Assembly: GCA_027924585.1 (NCBI GenBank)
Contig: BSBM01000994.1
Location: 14,159,001-14,223,000, forward strand
Direction: 5' to 3'
Length of the DNA stretch: 64,000 bases
Origin: Larix kaempferi
Taxonomy: Eukaryota; Streptophyta; Pinopsida; Pinales; Pinaceae
A program made the position numbers and the translations under genes. A model generated the notes under the pieces. It searched no databases and had not been told where the DNA came from. It saw nothing but the letters and a program-made list of their open reading frames with translations. Shown here piece by piece: positions 10,476 to 21,940 of this stretch; the first letter of the stretch is position 1; the number at the start of each line of letters is the position of its first letter.

Positions 10476-13126
10476 CACAAATATTGATTTTTTTTAAACG
10501 CTACTTATTGATACATAATTGTCTTTAGGGCTCCACTGCATTAAAATGTCCTATGACATCATTTAGGGCTTTTCCCAGGGGACTGGCTAACTGGCTAACA
10601 GGATGTAAAAGGATGGGAGGAAGTGCACATGGCACATAATACCCTCAGAAGTCTCCACAAAAAAATTTACCATTTAAAAGGGATGAAAATCAAGACACTT
10701 CCATTTGCATTATCATTCTAGTCGACCCCAAAAATTGGCATGTTAAAATGTGTCTCCAATGTGCTTTGCAAACCTTTCAGCCATTATACTTGCAATTTAG
10801 TTTGACATACATGCTTATTTTATACAACCATTTCATGGCAACTGTGGTATCAAGAAGGCTATAGCTAATTTATCTAAATTAGATATGGATGGGTATAATT
10901 CTATTTCTTACATTGAGAGCTAACTAAAGAGAGAGTAATACGAACCTTAGAACGTTAGCTTCTATCATAATGGATTGAACACCATTTAAGCTCGCCAACC
11001 TCTGAAAAAAGTTGCCGCAAACATACTGAAATTAGACCAACTATTTTAGAGATGTTGCTAGCATGTTTGTATATAACTGAGAAAAATTTCTTTTAACTAT
11101 GAATTAGATTAGGATCTATAGAGAAAAGGAACCAAGCTTGAAGAACTTCTAAAAACAATGACTAAAGAATACATCAAACTTGAGAGTAAAGCGAGTTGAG
11201 TTAAGATCCAAAATTATTCAAATCAAAACTCGTGAGTAAAGCAAGATGAGTTAGGATCCAAAATAAGCCACTGCATCGATAAACTAATGCATCCATACCA
11301 ACCATATCAATGATTTCACCTCAGTATCCTGCGAGGCTTCCAAAATCTAGTTTAAAGGACTGCGAGATTCAACCCACTTGTCCAATCTCTCGAAAATTCC
11401 ATTCAGGAAACAGATCACCCCATTCCCAGGATTCCTGGACGGCCATGAGAACACAAAAACTAGCACCAAGAAGATGATAAATAATGTGCATAGAGGTGTC
11501 AGCAAAGAACTAAAATCCATGATATAGATGATGAATCCATAGTCCCTCCTTCACTGGTGTCAATTTGTTTTCGTGATCCTAATTGAAAGAGATGTGGTAG
11601 GATCTCATTAATTAACTTCTATTCAATGGGTCCAACTATGACTTTATTTCATCAATATCATATGTTAAATTTTTGACAGGTGCCCTACCCTTGCCTATTT
11701 GTCTCAGTTTTGAAAGCTATGGCTCCCAACCTGAAAATGATTGAAGAGCTCTCTAAAGCTATGTACAAGAAACAAAATGTAAATATATATACGTAGAATA
11801 TGTTTGTATTTAGCTGAAAGGCCCCATACAGTGAAGATATGTGGTGTATCAGCTATGCAGGCAGGAAGCCCACGTTAAGGCCACGGGTTCCCTGGGCTAT
11901 TAGGAGTCAGTATCTAGACTCGTATTGGGACCATGATTGATCTGCCTATATTCATTATGAGGAAATAAGTGGCCTGCTAAGGTATGTCGGGAGAAACTCT
12001 CTCAAATCCGTAGGAGTAATAGAAATACTCTATCTTTTGTTTGGAAAGACCCTCTCTCTTCTTCGGGTTGGTATGGGCAGGAGGGAATTCCGGCGTGCTT
12101 ACCCTACCATTCTCTGCGTGCTTAATTCACAATTATCACCTGCAATATACCAAAGAATTAGTCCTCCCTGGTATTGTTCTCCTCTTTCGTTTGATAGACC
12201 TAATACCCAAACCCTAACAGACATGCTAGGGTTTTCCTTCATATTGAGTAAAAGCACCACTAATGCCACCACAACAAATGACACGTTCCATATTATGCCT
12301 AGGATTACAAACTACCTTGAATATAAGTTCCAGTCGCTTGCTTGGTCGTTCCTCTAGTTGATTCACGATTGTCTCTCATACAAGCATGGAGGGAACCCTG
12401 ATATTTGATGCTTGTTGGCCCTCTAGTTGAATAGATTTGTGCCCTATATCCTCACCTTTTTCTCCCTTTGCAACAAGATCCTAACCCTTTCCTGACTCTC
12501 ATTCGGTGAGCAATTCTCACTCCATAGCAGCGTTGATTGTGTTCTTCACTTCCCCTCCTCTAATTCTCTCTTGCAACAAAGTTCTAATGCCGCTTCAAGC
12601 TCCCATAGGAGTGAATTATATCGCCTGAATGGATAAGCAAGGCTAAAGATTGCTTCTCTTGGTCCAATTCAAAGAAAACATGGAAAGCAACCAAAAAAAC
12701 CTACAATGGCCAAGACTAAGCTCGCTCCAAACAAACCCTCTATGCTCGAAGAATACTGAACACTGTGTGTATCCAAAAATGCCTTTTTCCTACCTCCTCT
12801 GTCGCAGCAAGACATGATTCCTTCGCCACTATGAGCCATCTCACTAAGATACCCATTGTGTCTTTGTTATGTAAGCATCAATACTAACATTAAGCGAGCT
12901 CAGGTATAAAGCAGGGACATCTTGAACAATATTAATCATGATACAGTTTAAACAAAGATGAGAAAGGTTGAAGAGGGCCGCAGATAGGTGAAACCAACAA
13001 GCGAGCTCATGAATAAAGGAAGGCTTGAATCATATCCATGAGATAGATGAAACAGAGATGAGAAAATTTGGAGAGGGAATAGAGAGAGTTCGGGGAGTAA
13101 TATCCCTAATTTCTCTTCACTTCCAC
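10476..13126. other. Spacer, nothing recognised
   Basis: Low-complexity AT-rich and ordinary sequence. A weak 50-bp direct repeat (GAGTAAAGC followed by GAGTTA-GATCCAAAA) occurs near 11184 and 11234. Open frames at 12037-12357 and elsewhere resemble no family I know. Confidence 0.4.
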
Positions 13127-13164
13127 TGTACGAAAGATTAAAACCTGTACAAAAGATTAAAACC
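13127..13164. repeat. 19-bp direct tandem duplication
   Basis: TGTACGAAAGATTAAAACC at 13127 is followed directly by TGTACAAAAGATTAAAACC at 13146, with one mismatch. Confidence 0.85.
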
Positions 13165-13822
13165 GAAAAGAAAAAACCCTCCACACTTTCCAAATAATTA
13201 ATATAATTTATCATTAAAAAAAAAATTTAAGATGAAAATATATTTTTGTCTTAAATAAATGTCTTTAATACCCCTTAGATGTAGTAGTGAGTGTTCTAGT
13301 ATTTCCATAAACTTAAAAGTAATTTAAACTAGTATGATTCATTAGTTCTTACTCATTATGGTTGTTGAATATGGTATTTTATTTGGTTATAAGTACCATA
13401 TAAAAGATGAAAGCTTATTGTACCAAATAGATCATAGAATTATAGCACAAACATGTAGAAGTAAAGCTCATGGTTATTACAGGCTTATTGATTCCATATA
13501 TAACTAGTAAGATTACATTATGGTTTTTTATGATTACTTTATAGTAGTAATGAGTGCGATAAGTTGTGTTCTATTATGGAGATTCCAATACTAGAAAATA
13601 TTGAATATACTCGGTAGTACTAAATTCCCAGGAATTAGGGATAATTACCTACACACGTGATAGTAATGAATAAATTATACTTAGAGCTTTAAGTGTAAAT
13701 ATATGTAATAACTATACAATATATGAATATTATATATGGGTGAAAATATATAATGACTTAGAAGCATTGAGTCAATGAGGTAGAGACCAAGACATAATGC
13801 AATGATGGCTAAGGCATTCTTC

Positions 13823-13862
13823 AGGTGACTTGAAGGAGTAGGAGGTGACTTGAAGGAGTAGG
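13823..13862. repeat. 20-bp direct tandem duplication
   Basis: AGGTGACTTGAAGGAGTAGG occurs at 13823 and again at 13843 without interruption, followed by a diverging ACGACTC. Confidence 0.85.
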
Positions 13863-14094
13863 ACGACTCATAGAATTGGCATGATCAGACACAAGCAGAT
13901 TACCCAACTGTATCACGAGACGCAAATAGGTTCCATGTTCAAGGGAGACACAAGCTTCCATAAAGCTTCCTAAAATAAAATTAGCTTATTTCTCCCCAAC
14001 CCCCATCATGATTGATGAGTACCTCTTTGTTTTGTAACAAGATTGAGGAGGATACCAGATTCTCGATATAGCTCATCCTTCGGAAAAGTCCAAT

Positions 14095-15475
14095 ATCGCA
14101 TTTTTTACGAACTTGAGAAAGGAGGGGTTCGATCCCAAAAAGGTCCTTCAATGTTTTATTTTACGAGTCCAAGGAAGGAAAAATCGATGACTTTTCATGT
14201 TTACAGAGTCTGAAATAATCCAAAGAAGACTCCAAAAAGGACTTTTTCATAAACAGTCTCCTCACTCGAAAAACAATAAAACAAGGTTAGAGAGAACTCT
14301 TCTAATATGATTGAGTAGAGTATTCCTTTTTTGTAAATAGTCTAATTGGTCATAAAAAGGGATAAACTACCACCAAATAGACCTCCATTCAAATCCTTTT
14401 ACGAGCTTAAAAGAAACAAGTTCGCTCGACAATCTTTTCCTATTTTAGGAGTCTAAAAAGAGCTTAAAGAGGACTCCATGTACAACATTGTCATGGTTGG
14501 TGACCGAGTATGACAAAGAAAAAAGTAAACTTGGCACAAATCCTTTTCCGTAAGTACTCTAGTGAGGCTAGATAAAGTGATAAACCTTTACTCATTAGAC
14601 ACACCTTTTTACTCAATTTTTAACGAGCATGACAATGGTATTAAAAGCACTCGGAATATTTTTCGTGTTTGGATCCAGAGCACAAAAATGGAAAAAGTAA
14701 GCTCAAACCACTTTTCATATTTTTAACCAGGGCACGAAAAAGTGAAAAGTAAGCTCGACACCTCTTACTATTTTTAACGAGCTCGAAGAAAAGTTGGAAG
14801 AATGCTCATTGTATTTGCTTCATTTTTTAACAATCTTGCAAAAGAAAATGAATTATGCTCGAGATGATGGTTTCATTTTTTAGTGAGCTTCAATTTGAAA
14901 CTAAACTATGCTCGGAATTAGGCCCATTGACGGGTTCCATCCCAACATCATGGCCAAAGGTTGGTACTCAGGGTGTGACCCATTATCAAGGAAACCTAGC
15001 TACTTAAATCCAGTATGATGTCCATAGGCTCGAGAAATTCTCCCCAAGTCGTGTTTCATCTTCCTACTCTTCTTCTTCACCCCATAAATTTCCTGGCTGC
15101 TAATAGCAAAAGGTTCACAAGATGGATAGGAATAAGGATTAAGTGACATAGGCAGATGAAATGAAGGTTCAAGTCGTAAATATGGTGGGAGACTCGACTC
15201 AATGGGAAATGAACCTATTTCATTTTTTAATGAGCTTAACATAGAAAACGAACTATGCTCATGATGACCTGTTTCATTTTTTAATGAGCTTGACACAGAA
15301 AGGGAACTATGCTCCTGATAGGTTTCATTTTACACAAGATTGAAACATAAAATAACTATGCTTGAAGTAACCCATTTCATTTTTTAATGAGCTTAAAATG
15401 GAATAAAACTATGCTCAAAACGATGTTTGGTTTCATTTCTACACAAGCTTAAAACCAAAAGTAAACTATGCTTAA
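14095..15475. repeat. Degenerate ~53-bp minisatellite
   Basis: Units of the form CATTTTTTAA-TGAGCTT...AACTATGCTC recur with starts at 14821, 14874, 15221, 15274, 15326, 15378 and 15434 (spacing 52-56 bp). More diverged units with ACGAG-TT...AAAAAG extend left to about 14095. A non-repetitive stretch (about 14915-15215) interrupts the array. There is no coding content. It lies directly beside antisense retroelement fragments and may be a diverged internal region of the same element. Confidence 0.65.
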
Positions 15476-15610
15476 AATTGGTTCATACCAACATGATGTC
15501 CGGAGGTTGGTGGTTTACCCCCATAATAAGAAGCTAGTGGTACTAACCATAGAATGATGTTGAGAGGTTGGAAAAAATCCCCTCTAATCTTCTTCCATGA
15601 TGGGAAGAAG

Positions 15611-16006
15611 TCATCGGTTCACTAACAACTCAACTTCGAAGTGATGTCCTGAGTCGAGAGACACACTTGGCGATGGGGGAGGAACAACTAAGACATGCAG
15701 AACATTCAAGGATGTTTGGTGGTTGGCAGTCATACAATGATTAGGTGTAACAAAGGAAAGATTTTCAATGGTCACTATGTTTCCATGATGAGGAAAGTAA
15801 ATCACTCAAAAGAGTGAGGACACTACAGCTTTCATGGCATAGACATAATCTCTCACAAGAAGCAAATTAAAATCTAATGGACCTTGGACTACCATAACAT
15901 CAATACATAAAATTTTTTCTCCTAAGGTAATAGGTAACTTAAGAAGGATCCATAAAGGTCGAGTAGGACTTCTATTAAGATCCAATATATGATCAGTGGC
16001 TACCAC
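15611..16006 (-). pseudogene. Retroelement protease-like (retropepsin-region) fragment
   Basis: On the minus strand the frame from 16006 reads KLPITLGEK..CIDVMVVQGPLDFNLLLVRDYVYAMKAVVSSLF. After an in-frame TGA it continues at 15805 with VIYFPHHGNIVTIENLSFV. This resembles the stretch around the aspartic protease of plant Gypsy-like retroelement polyproteins (usually LLGRDYVYAM and FPHxGxIVTIDQLSF). The stop and the lack of a neighbouring reverse transcriptase mark it as a relic. Upstream on the same strand lies an RNase H fragment in the wrong order for one LTR element, so two element fragments abut here. Confidence 0.55.
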
Positions 16007-16044
16007 AAGGTGAGGACAAAAAAGTAGAGCCCGTCACCAAAAAC

Positions 16045-16458
16045 TCAAGAGAATTGTGACAGGGGGATGCACCAACAAGTGGAGAGCACGGATGGTGTCC
16101 AATACTCAAAAGGAATGAATCCTTTCTCAGTCGAGAGAGCCTTCTTTGACAGTAAGTCTGCTTGCAGATTGTGCTCTCGATAAATGTGTGCAGTCAAGAC
16201 ATGAAGAAAGTCTTTTAAGAGTAAATCCACCATGGATATCCAAGGGTAGAGTGCCAAAGACCGAAGGGATTCATGACCTCTAGCCCAATCTATGATAGTA
16301 AGTGAATCATGAGCAATGTGATGAAGTAGGATGCATCTACATTTTTCAAAACAAAGTACCATCCAAAGTCCCTCGGTGTTTGTGCCCATACCCCATTCAT
16401 CCAAACAACATGGAAGTATCAAGACTAGTCCAAAAGAATAAAAGCCCCCGCACCACAT
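16045..16458 (-). pseudogene. LINE-type RNase H domain fragment
   Basis: A 137-codon minus-strand frame ends with a plant LINE RNase H-like C terminus: GMGTNTE, then AHDSLTIIDWARG, then AHIYREHNLQADLLSKKAL. In intact relatives these are G(T/C)NTxAEL, GDSxxIIDW and HIYREFNxxADxLSK. Here the first Asp block is missing, the catalytic Glu region is altered (TEGLW) and GDS has become HDS, so the enzyme would be dead. The intact-looking relative at 21485-21940 (+) in this window supports the assignment. Confidence 0.6.
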
Positions 16459-16512
16459 TTCTATTCTAGTCTATCTCATTTATGTTGCCTTGTAAATTTA
16501 ATCTGATTAAGA

Positions 16513-16853
16513 TGTTGGGATGCGACAACCAACTGATGGTTGAGGTCAAGTTGGTTCACGGTGGTTTCACCAGCGAATAATCAGTTACACGTAACTGAAG
16601 GTTTGCTTAAATATGTGGCCCATTGAGGCAAATATGGAGTCGGGGCTTTAAGTCCTCTCCGGGATAGTTCGTAAACTATTGTTAATAATGGAATAAAGAC
16701 TACCTGCACTTGTCTCCTGGATGTAGCCCACATTCAGTGGGGTACCACGTAAATTCTGTGTCTTGTGTTATTGCTATATTCTGTTGAATATGTTGTAATA
16801 TTTTGTTTTCTGTAGTTACATTTTTGTGATCTATGTGGGGTTAATGCCCAACA
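16513..16853 (+). repeat. 5' LTR of the gutted Copia element
   Basis: 341 bp, TG...CA ends with the short inverted repeat TGTTGGG/CCCAACA. It aligns along its whole length with 18731-19072. Confidence 0.88.
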
Positions 16854-16855
16854 AG

Positions 16856-16867
16856 TGGTATCAAAGC
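16856..16867 (+). promoter_or_regulatory. Primer binding site, initiator tRNA-Met type
   Basis: TGGTATCAAAGC begins two bases after the 5' LTR. It matches the common plant TGGTATCAGAGC site, complementary to the tRNA-iMet 3' end, with one substitution (A for G). Confidence 0.8.
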
Positions 16868-17315
16868 TCGGGTGAAGAGTTGCAAAGAACAAGAAGGAGC
16901 TGCATGCCTGTAGATCCATTTGTAGAAGACCCCATAGCTATTTGTAGAAGAGAGCAAAGAACAATGTGGGAGTCGTTGAGAAGAAGCTACAAGTCCGCAT
17001 TGTAGAAGTGGTGAAAGTAGAGGCGTGTAACCTACAGCCCGTTGTCAGGGAGACTAGCCATGAGGAGTCCGCAAATGAAGTCAGCCATGGAGAGCTGCAT
17101 GAAACACCTGAGGATAGAGCCGCCTGTGGAGGACCAAGGTTTGTGGAGGAGTTCACGACCATCAGGGAAAGCGTTGTAGAAGGGTGCCATTCATTTGTTC
17201 GTGGAGGAGTCCACAACCATCAGAGAAAGGCTATCATTATTTTTTGAGCTTGTAAGCCAAGCGTAAAGCCCATCCGCCAGAAGAGTAGCCAAGCATCATT
17301 CGCCAGAAGAGAAGC

Positions 17316-17405
17316 CAAGCATAAATCCTGTGGTGATTCAGTTGCACAGAAGCAAGTCTGTAAGCATAAATCCTATGGTGATTCAGTTCCGCAGAAGGAA
17401 GTCCG
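17316..17405. repeat. 46-bp direct tandem duplication inside the Copia element
   Basis: AAGCATAAATCCTGTGGTGA at 17316 recurs at 17362 with one change, followed in both copies by TTCAGTT...CAGAAG. It is non-coding. Confidence 0.7.
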
Positions 17406-18559
17406 TGAGACCAGTAGTCCGTGGAGGCTATGCGGGAAGAGGAGTTGATCACTCCTGTAAATGATATCATTCTCTAGGTGCTGGAAGTGAAGCCTGAAGT
17501 CCGTGAAGCACCTTCAGCTGGAGCAGTCGGTCGTGGAATTTATCCTACCGTGGTTAAGGGTTTTACTCCTGGTGGAATTTATCCCGCTAAGGACTATTGC
17601 AGGTCGTTGCTTGCTTGCTTAATTTAAATCAAAGATGGAGATAAGCATTGTGTTTATAGGAAATTATTTTTTGGCAAACTATGGCAGTCAATGTTGTTTA
17701 TGTGATATGTATTACATAGCTCATGTCAAGAAGGAATGCTCCTTCTTAGGAGATGGCATGTCCAAGATTAAGGGCGGTCAAATGGTTTCAAGAGAGTGAA
17801 AGTGCTCGTGCCATGTGTAAGGGCGAGGTAAAAAAAAAAAGCAATGGTAGAAAAATTATTATTATTTCTGGAGTTGGAAAATTTAGTTCTTAACATGTAA
17901 TTGGGCCTATGTAATTGGGCCTATGACTGTAAGATGTTGAGCGCATGGTATTAGTTGCATATGTTTTTGGCTCATGAGGTTACATGTAATGAAGCGTATT
18001 TTAAAGGCATGGTTAACTCCATTGTTAAAAGACTTGAAGGTGAGTGGTAAGGGCTCATTTGGTTGTCTTGGCCGGATTTGGCTAAGGTCTTCTGATGTAA
18101 AGTTCGAGGTGGAGCATAGAAGGTGCTCAGGATTGCATAGAAAGATTTTGTTTGCAAGTTGAAGGAAATCATTGTATGGCTTGAAGGGCACGCTCAAGCA
18201 TTTGATACAAGATGTTTTGATTTCTTCATGGTGAACCAGGTTTTACAAGAAGTAGGTGTAACCATTGGGTTTATGGTATTCACTATCTTGGCGTTTTGGA
18301 TTGTTGGCGTTATGCTTGAAACAAGCACAAGCATAGATACGATCAACGGGTTGGTTCTGATGGACATTCATGATGAAGGATCAGGGAGCAGGAAAACAAT
18401 CTTGAGCATAAATGTACAAGAGACGGATTGATGGTAAGCTTTGCTTATCATAGGATGAGTACATGATAATGATACTCAAGAAATTCGATGAAACTTGTAA
18501 ATATCATAAGCTTTCTTTAGGTTGATGTCCATGTAATGAAGAAAAGGGTTAAATGTCTT

Positions 18560-18715
18560 GTGTGTTGGTACGCTGGTGTGATGTATGCAATGAGATCTTT
18601 TCACATGCAGTTGGCATTGTTAGTGGATACATGACAAATCCAGGTGAAGCAGTGAAATGGGTGCTTTGGTATTTAGAAGCACAAATGGACAAGGGTAGGG
18701 CATCAAGTAAATTGT
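18560..18715 (+). pseudogene. Copia pol remnant (RT to RNase H connection)
   Basis: The frame beginning near 18553 reads FSHAVGIVSGYMTNPG, then EAVKWVLWYLEAQMDKGR. Copia pol at this place normally reads AVxVVSRYMxNPGKxHWEAVKWxLRYLxGT. The short deletion between NPG and EAVKW and the degenerate continuation show that this is a leftover of a pol gene whose catalytic parts are gone. Its position shortly before the purine tract and 3' LTR is where the end of pol belongs. Confidence 0.65.
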
Positions 18716-18717
18716 CG

Positions 18718-18730
18718 TCAAGGTGGAGAT
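18718..18730 (+). other. Polypurine tract
   Basis: TCAAGGTGGAGAT lies directly before the 3' LTR start TGTTGGG. The form GGTGGAGATTGTTGGG is a common PPT/LTR junction in plant Copia elements. Confidence 0.75.
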
Positions 18731-19072
18731 TGTTGGGATGTGACAACCAATTGACCGTTGAGGTCAAGTTGGTTCACGGTGGTTTCACCAATGGATAATT
18801 AGTTACACATAACTGAAGGTTTGCTTAGATATGTGGCCCATTGAGGCAGATATGGAGTTGGGACTTTAAGCCCTCTCCATGATAGTTTGTAAACTATTGT
18901 TGATAATGGAATAAAGATTGCGTGCCGTTGTCCAGTGGATGTAGCCCACATTCAATTGGTGAACCATGTAAATTCTGTGTCTTGTGTTATTGCTGTATTC
19001 TCATGAATATGTTGTAATCTTTTGTTTTCTGTAGTTACATTTTTATGATCTATGTGGGCTTAATGCCCAACA
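18731..19072 (+). repeat. 3' LTR of the gutted Copia element
   Basis: 342 bp, TGTTGGG...CCCAACA, matching the 5' LTR with about 11% differences counted by eye. TSD TAAGA follows. Confidence 0.88.
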
Positions 19073-19077
19073 TAAGA

Positions 19078-19946
19078 AATCTCAATCTTTTTTAACATTT
19101 TACCTGACATATCTCATCCGTATTGAACAGAAGAGGGCATTTAAAATTAAACATCCACAGTAGTGCAGCGACTTTTCGAATATTACATTCATTGAAAAGT
19201 GAAATTGAAGGAGTGATGCCATCGGTGTAAATTGATATGTGTAGCCTTTCATCTTAAAGGGCCTGTAAAGTCTATAGGCTTCCTTTTACCGTGTGCCAAT
19301 TCATTTCTGGTAATGGTTTCAATGTACTGGGGCATCTTTGAGGAGGGCCCTCGTGTTGGCCTTTTTGAGGTTCTGTGGAGATGCATATGAACGGTTGGCG
19401 TTTGACTGGTTTGATTAGGTTTTTTTTGTTAGGTTAGGTCTCTTCACAGATTTTCCGTTCTCACATTATCTTCATTATCTCTTAGTTCTCTCATCACTGG
19501 TAATTTCGGGTAAGAATCCTACGATTTGTATTTGTATCTGGGTTACAAAGAGAAGAACATGTGCTCCGGTATTAATACGAATTACTCTAAAGCTCATTTT
19601 AGTTGCAAACCTTTATAGATATACTGGACGGGCACTTTTACCGTGAGTTTAAGAAAAGTACAAAGAAGGATTAAGATTAAAAGCCCAGATATTAGTTTTA
19701 AATAAGTTAATGTTGATCGGTGTAATTTAATACCAAAAGTTGGGAGGTCCAGCTTTCATTGCCAAACCCTAGTAGCTGCTCTCTCTCCAACATTGATTTT
19801 ATGAAGTTGAAAACATGTACAAAGGTTAGGGAGGACTTGCACACAGATGAATTGAGATCTGATTTTTGAGATCCAAGATCAGTGATCCGAGAGATAAGAC
19901 CCCAGTGGCTCAGATTCAAGCTCAATCAATAGGATCTGTGGACAAA
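19078..19946. other. Region upstream of the MIF gene
   Basis: About 0.87 kb between the LTR element and the MIF start codon. It would contain the MIF promoter and 5' UTR. Pyrimidine-rich stretches around 19430-19500 (CTCTTCACAG, TTCTCTCATCACTGG) could be leader sequence. I see no unambiguous TATA box, and no other gene. Confidence 0.35.
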
Positions 19947-20222
19947 ATGACGCCCTCCCAATTACAGCACAGAGTCGAAGATGCTCGGACAGGAACAGAT
20001 GCTTCGTTTAGTAAGGGCGTGCGCTATGGAAAGTGCCAAAAAAATCAAGCAGCCAGCATTGGCGGCTATGCAGTCGATGGATGCGGAGAATTTATGGCCA
20101 ACGGAGAAGAGGGAACGACTGCAGCCCTGATGTGTGCAGCCTGCAACTGTCACCGCAACTTTCACAGGCGGGAAATTGAAAACGAGACACTTTGCGAGTC
20201 CCATCGCACAAGAAATTCATAA
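19947..20222 (+). CDS. MIF: Mini zinc finger (MIF) protein, ZF-HD dimerisation domain
   Basis: A single-exon 91-residue protein starting [13 protein letters not shown] proteins carry only the zinc finger of the ZF-homeodomain transcription factors. They act in the nucleus by binding ZF-HD partners and blocking their DNA binding, in hormone and development control. Residues 26-76 match the domain: [10 protein letters not shown], then [16 protein letters not shown] (35-50), then [14 protein letters not shown] (63-76). Putative ligands C30, C45, C63, C66, C68, H69 and H73 are present. The conserved His of the KNH motif is Gln at 34, which is unusual and could weaken zinc binding. Length (MIFs are about 80-100 aa) and lack of introns fit the family. 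The frame is open upstream but the first ATG is the one chosen. An AATAAA lies 52 nt after the stop. It may be a functional gene or a recent near-intact copy; expression would decide. Confidence 0.82.
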   Translation: MTPSQLQHRVEDARTGTDASFSKGVRYGKCQKNQAASIGGYAVDGCGEFMANGEEGTTAALMCAACNCHRNFHRREIENETLCESHRTRNS

Positions 20223-20273
20223 TTTGCCTTTCCGATTTATCGGTATTGTGTTCTCTGTTCCAGGTATGATACT

Positions 20274-20279
20274 AATAAA
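20274..20279 (+). terminator. Candidate polyadenylation signal for the MIF gene
   Basis: AATAAA at 20274-20279, 52 nt after the TAA. The spacing is short but possible for a plant near-upstream element. Confidence 0.4.
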
Positions 20280-20479
20280 GCTTGTAGATTGGTTTATTAT
20301 CCGTAAGCTGTCTTATACAGAATTTCGCAGTCATTGTTCGAATTTAGGTCTCTGTACAGCGAAAAATACATACATACATAAATATATCTCGATGTGGATT
20401 GACCTAGCAATGTCAGCTGCTGTGTGTACAAATATCCACTTAAACAAGTTAACGTTGTTTAGAGGTGTTGGTGAGTAAG

Positions 20480-21478
20480 GAAAAAATTGTAGTTTGTGCC
20501 AGCTGGCTTAACCATTTGTTAGTTTTCCGGTATTGAATCGCTTGCTAGACCTTCAAATTGGATCTGGATGTACATTTGGTTATTTCTTAGAGTACAATGA
20601 GAACTCGAGCTCCCAAGATGTGAACACGATAACTCTAGGAACTCTGATGCGATCTGAATATGTAACTACCTATATGACTTTCCATACTGCATATTACGTT
20701 ATCTAAGATAGCCAATACAATTAGTATCATTTTAATTTGTCTATTCTGTATCATTTTATCGAAAATAGAGTTGATTTTTTGGGGGGTTATTTAAGGCAAA
20801 AAGTAGTTAAAAGATTCCCACAACATAGCTTCCCCCTATTCTCGCTTTAATGCTCTGGTAATAATCATGTGCAAAGCTCTAAACGTCTTTACTATAGCTA
20901 CCTAAAACATCGTTACTACTAGCTACCCTCCAAATCTTCACACATTATTTACTTTCACTATGTTCTATAAATTTTAAGATCTATCGAGTTATTTAGAGCT
21001 ATCAAATTAATATAAGGGGAAAATCCAATATGTTATTAAAACCATTTACATCTTCATTTTTTACAAAATAAAATAAAAATTTTAATTTTATATAATAAAA
21101 TAAAATATTACTGGTTTCTCCGCACAAGCCTTCCACCTATAACTATCAGTATATTGACTATATATACCAGGTCGAGGTATTTGTAAGAAAGAATCTCCAC
21201 ACAAGACTTCCACTTATAACTACATGACTATATTGACTATAGTAAAGGTCGAGGTATTTGTAGGAAAGAATCAACCCAAATTTGTCATTATGAAAGGTCA
21301 TTATTATACCATTATTACAACAATCGATTACCGTTACTTTTGTTTTTTATTATATTAGATCTCGTTTTAAAGTAACTACAATATTTGTTTCATGCTTCAA
21401 GATGTCTTTCAAGTCTCTCATTGTGTTTCTAAAATAACAGAATACCATTTCATCAACAACAACATAATATACACTTAG
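20480..21478. other. AT-rich spacer
   Basis: Spacer between the MIF gene and the LINE fragment. It has no gene; strongly A/T-rich around 21040-21110. A short tandem duplication is listed separately. Confidence 0.45.
21118..21272. repeat. ~77-bp direct tandem duplication
   Basis: The motif GTCGAGGTATTTGTA-GAAAGAATC occurs at 21171 and 21248. Both are preceded by CACAAG-CTTCCAC-TATAACTA and ATATTGACTATA, so two units of about 77 bp lie side by side. Confidence 0.8.
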
Positions 21479-21940
21479 CTTCCCTTGAATAAGACTCCGA
21501 GAAGGGTGGTTCACCATGTGAAGAGTGAATTCTGTCTTCTTATTGGTTACTTTGATGGTGCGGTCCAGGAGAGCATTTGTGGAGCTAAGATAGTTTTAAA
21601 AATTAATCCCTACTTGTATTATCAGTTTCAGTTGGGCGCAGGCAGGGGCACCAACACTGGGTCAGAACTGTTAGCGCTTTGGGGTTTGTTGTTCTCTACG
21701 CATTCCTTAGGTCTTTCTATGCTGAATATCTTTGGAGACTCCGATGTTATTATCTCTTGGGCCAAGGGAGAGCATGGGATAACCTCATTACCGCTCGGTG
21801 GGTGGATTAAACGTGTGCTTACACTCATTGACGGATTTTCTGCTATCTCTTTCCGTCATATTTATTGTGAATTCAATGTTGAGGCTGATAAGGTTTCTAA
21901 GCTGGCCTTGGGGAATATGAATGGCTGTCTCCTTGTTTAG
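21479..21940 (+). pseudogene. LINE RNase H domain (RVT_3-like), C-terminal part of ORF2
   Basis: The open frame encodes an RNase H fold of the kind found at the C terminus of plant L1-type LINE ORF2, where it degrades RNA of the RNA/DNA hybrid. Counting from Leu at 21485, the motifs are GYFDGA (D24), GTNTGSELLALWGLL (E61), NIFGDSDVIISWAKG (D85) and HIYCEFNVEADKVSKLAL (D135). All four acidic active-site positions are present. There is no ATG; the frame starts just after a TAG at 21476-21478, so it lost the upstream reverse transcriptase. It can only be a fragment. The codons are otherwise unbroken, so the copy is younger than its relative at 16045-16458. Confidence 0.72.

Larger units (their letters stand above)
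16508..19077 (+). mobile_element. Non-autonomous Copia-type LTR retrotransposon with TSD TAAGA
   Basis: A complete LTR-to-LTR element. TSD TAAGA lies at 16508-16512 and 19073-19077; LTRs at 16513-16853 and 18731-19072 both start TGTTGGGATG and end GCCCAACA. It has a Met-type PBS and a purine tract AAGGTGGAGAT before the 3' LTR, the usual Copia arrangement. By eye the LTRs differ at roughly one position in nine, so the insertion is old. The internal 1.88 kb has only small open frames and one remnant of Copia pol, so the element depends on others or is dead. Confidence 0.88.

Noticed and set aside
12037-12357. 106-codon + frame as a gene
   Set aside because: No recognisable domain, overlapped by antisense frame, and surrounded by stops.
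14120-14135. GGTTCGATCCC as a tRNA B box
   Set aside because: No A box or tRNA fold nearby; it lies inside the degenerate 53-bp array.
16966-17247. 93-codon frame after the PBS of the old Copia element as a gag gene
   Set aside because: No gag-like motif or zinc knuckle, and it overlaps an equally long antisense frame.
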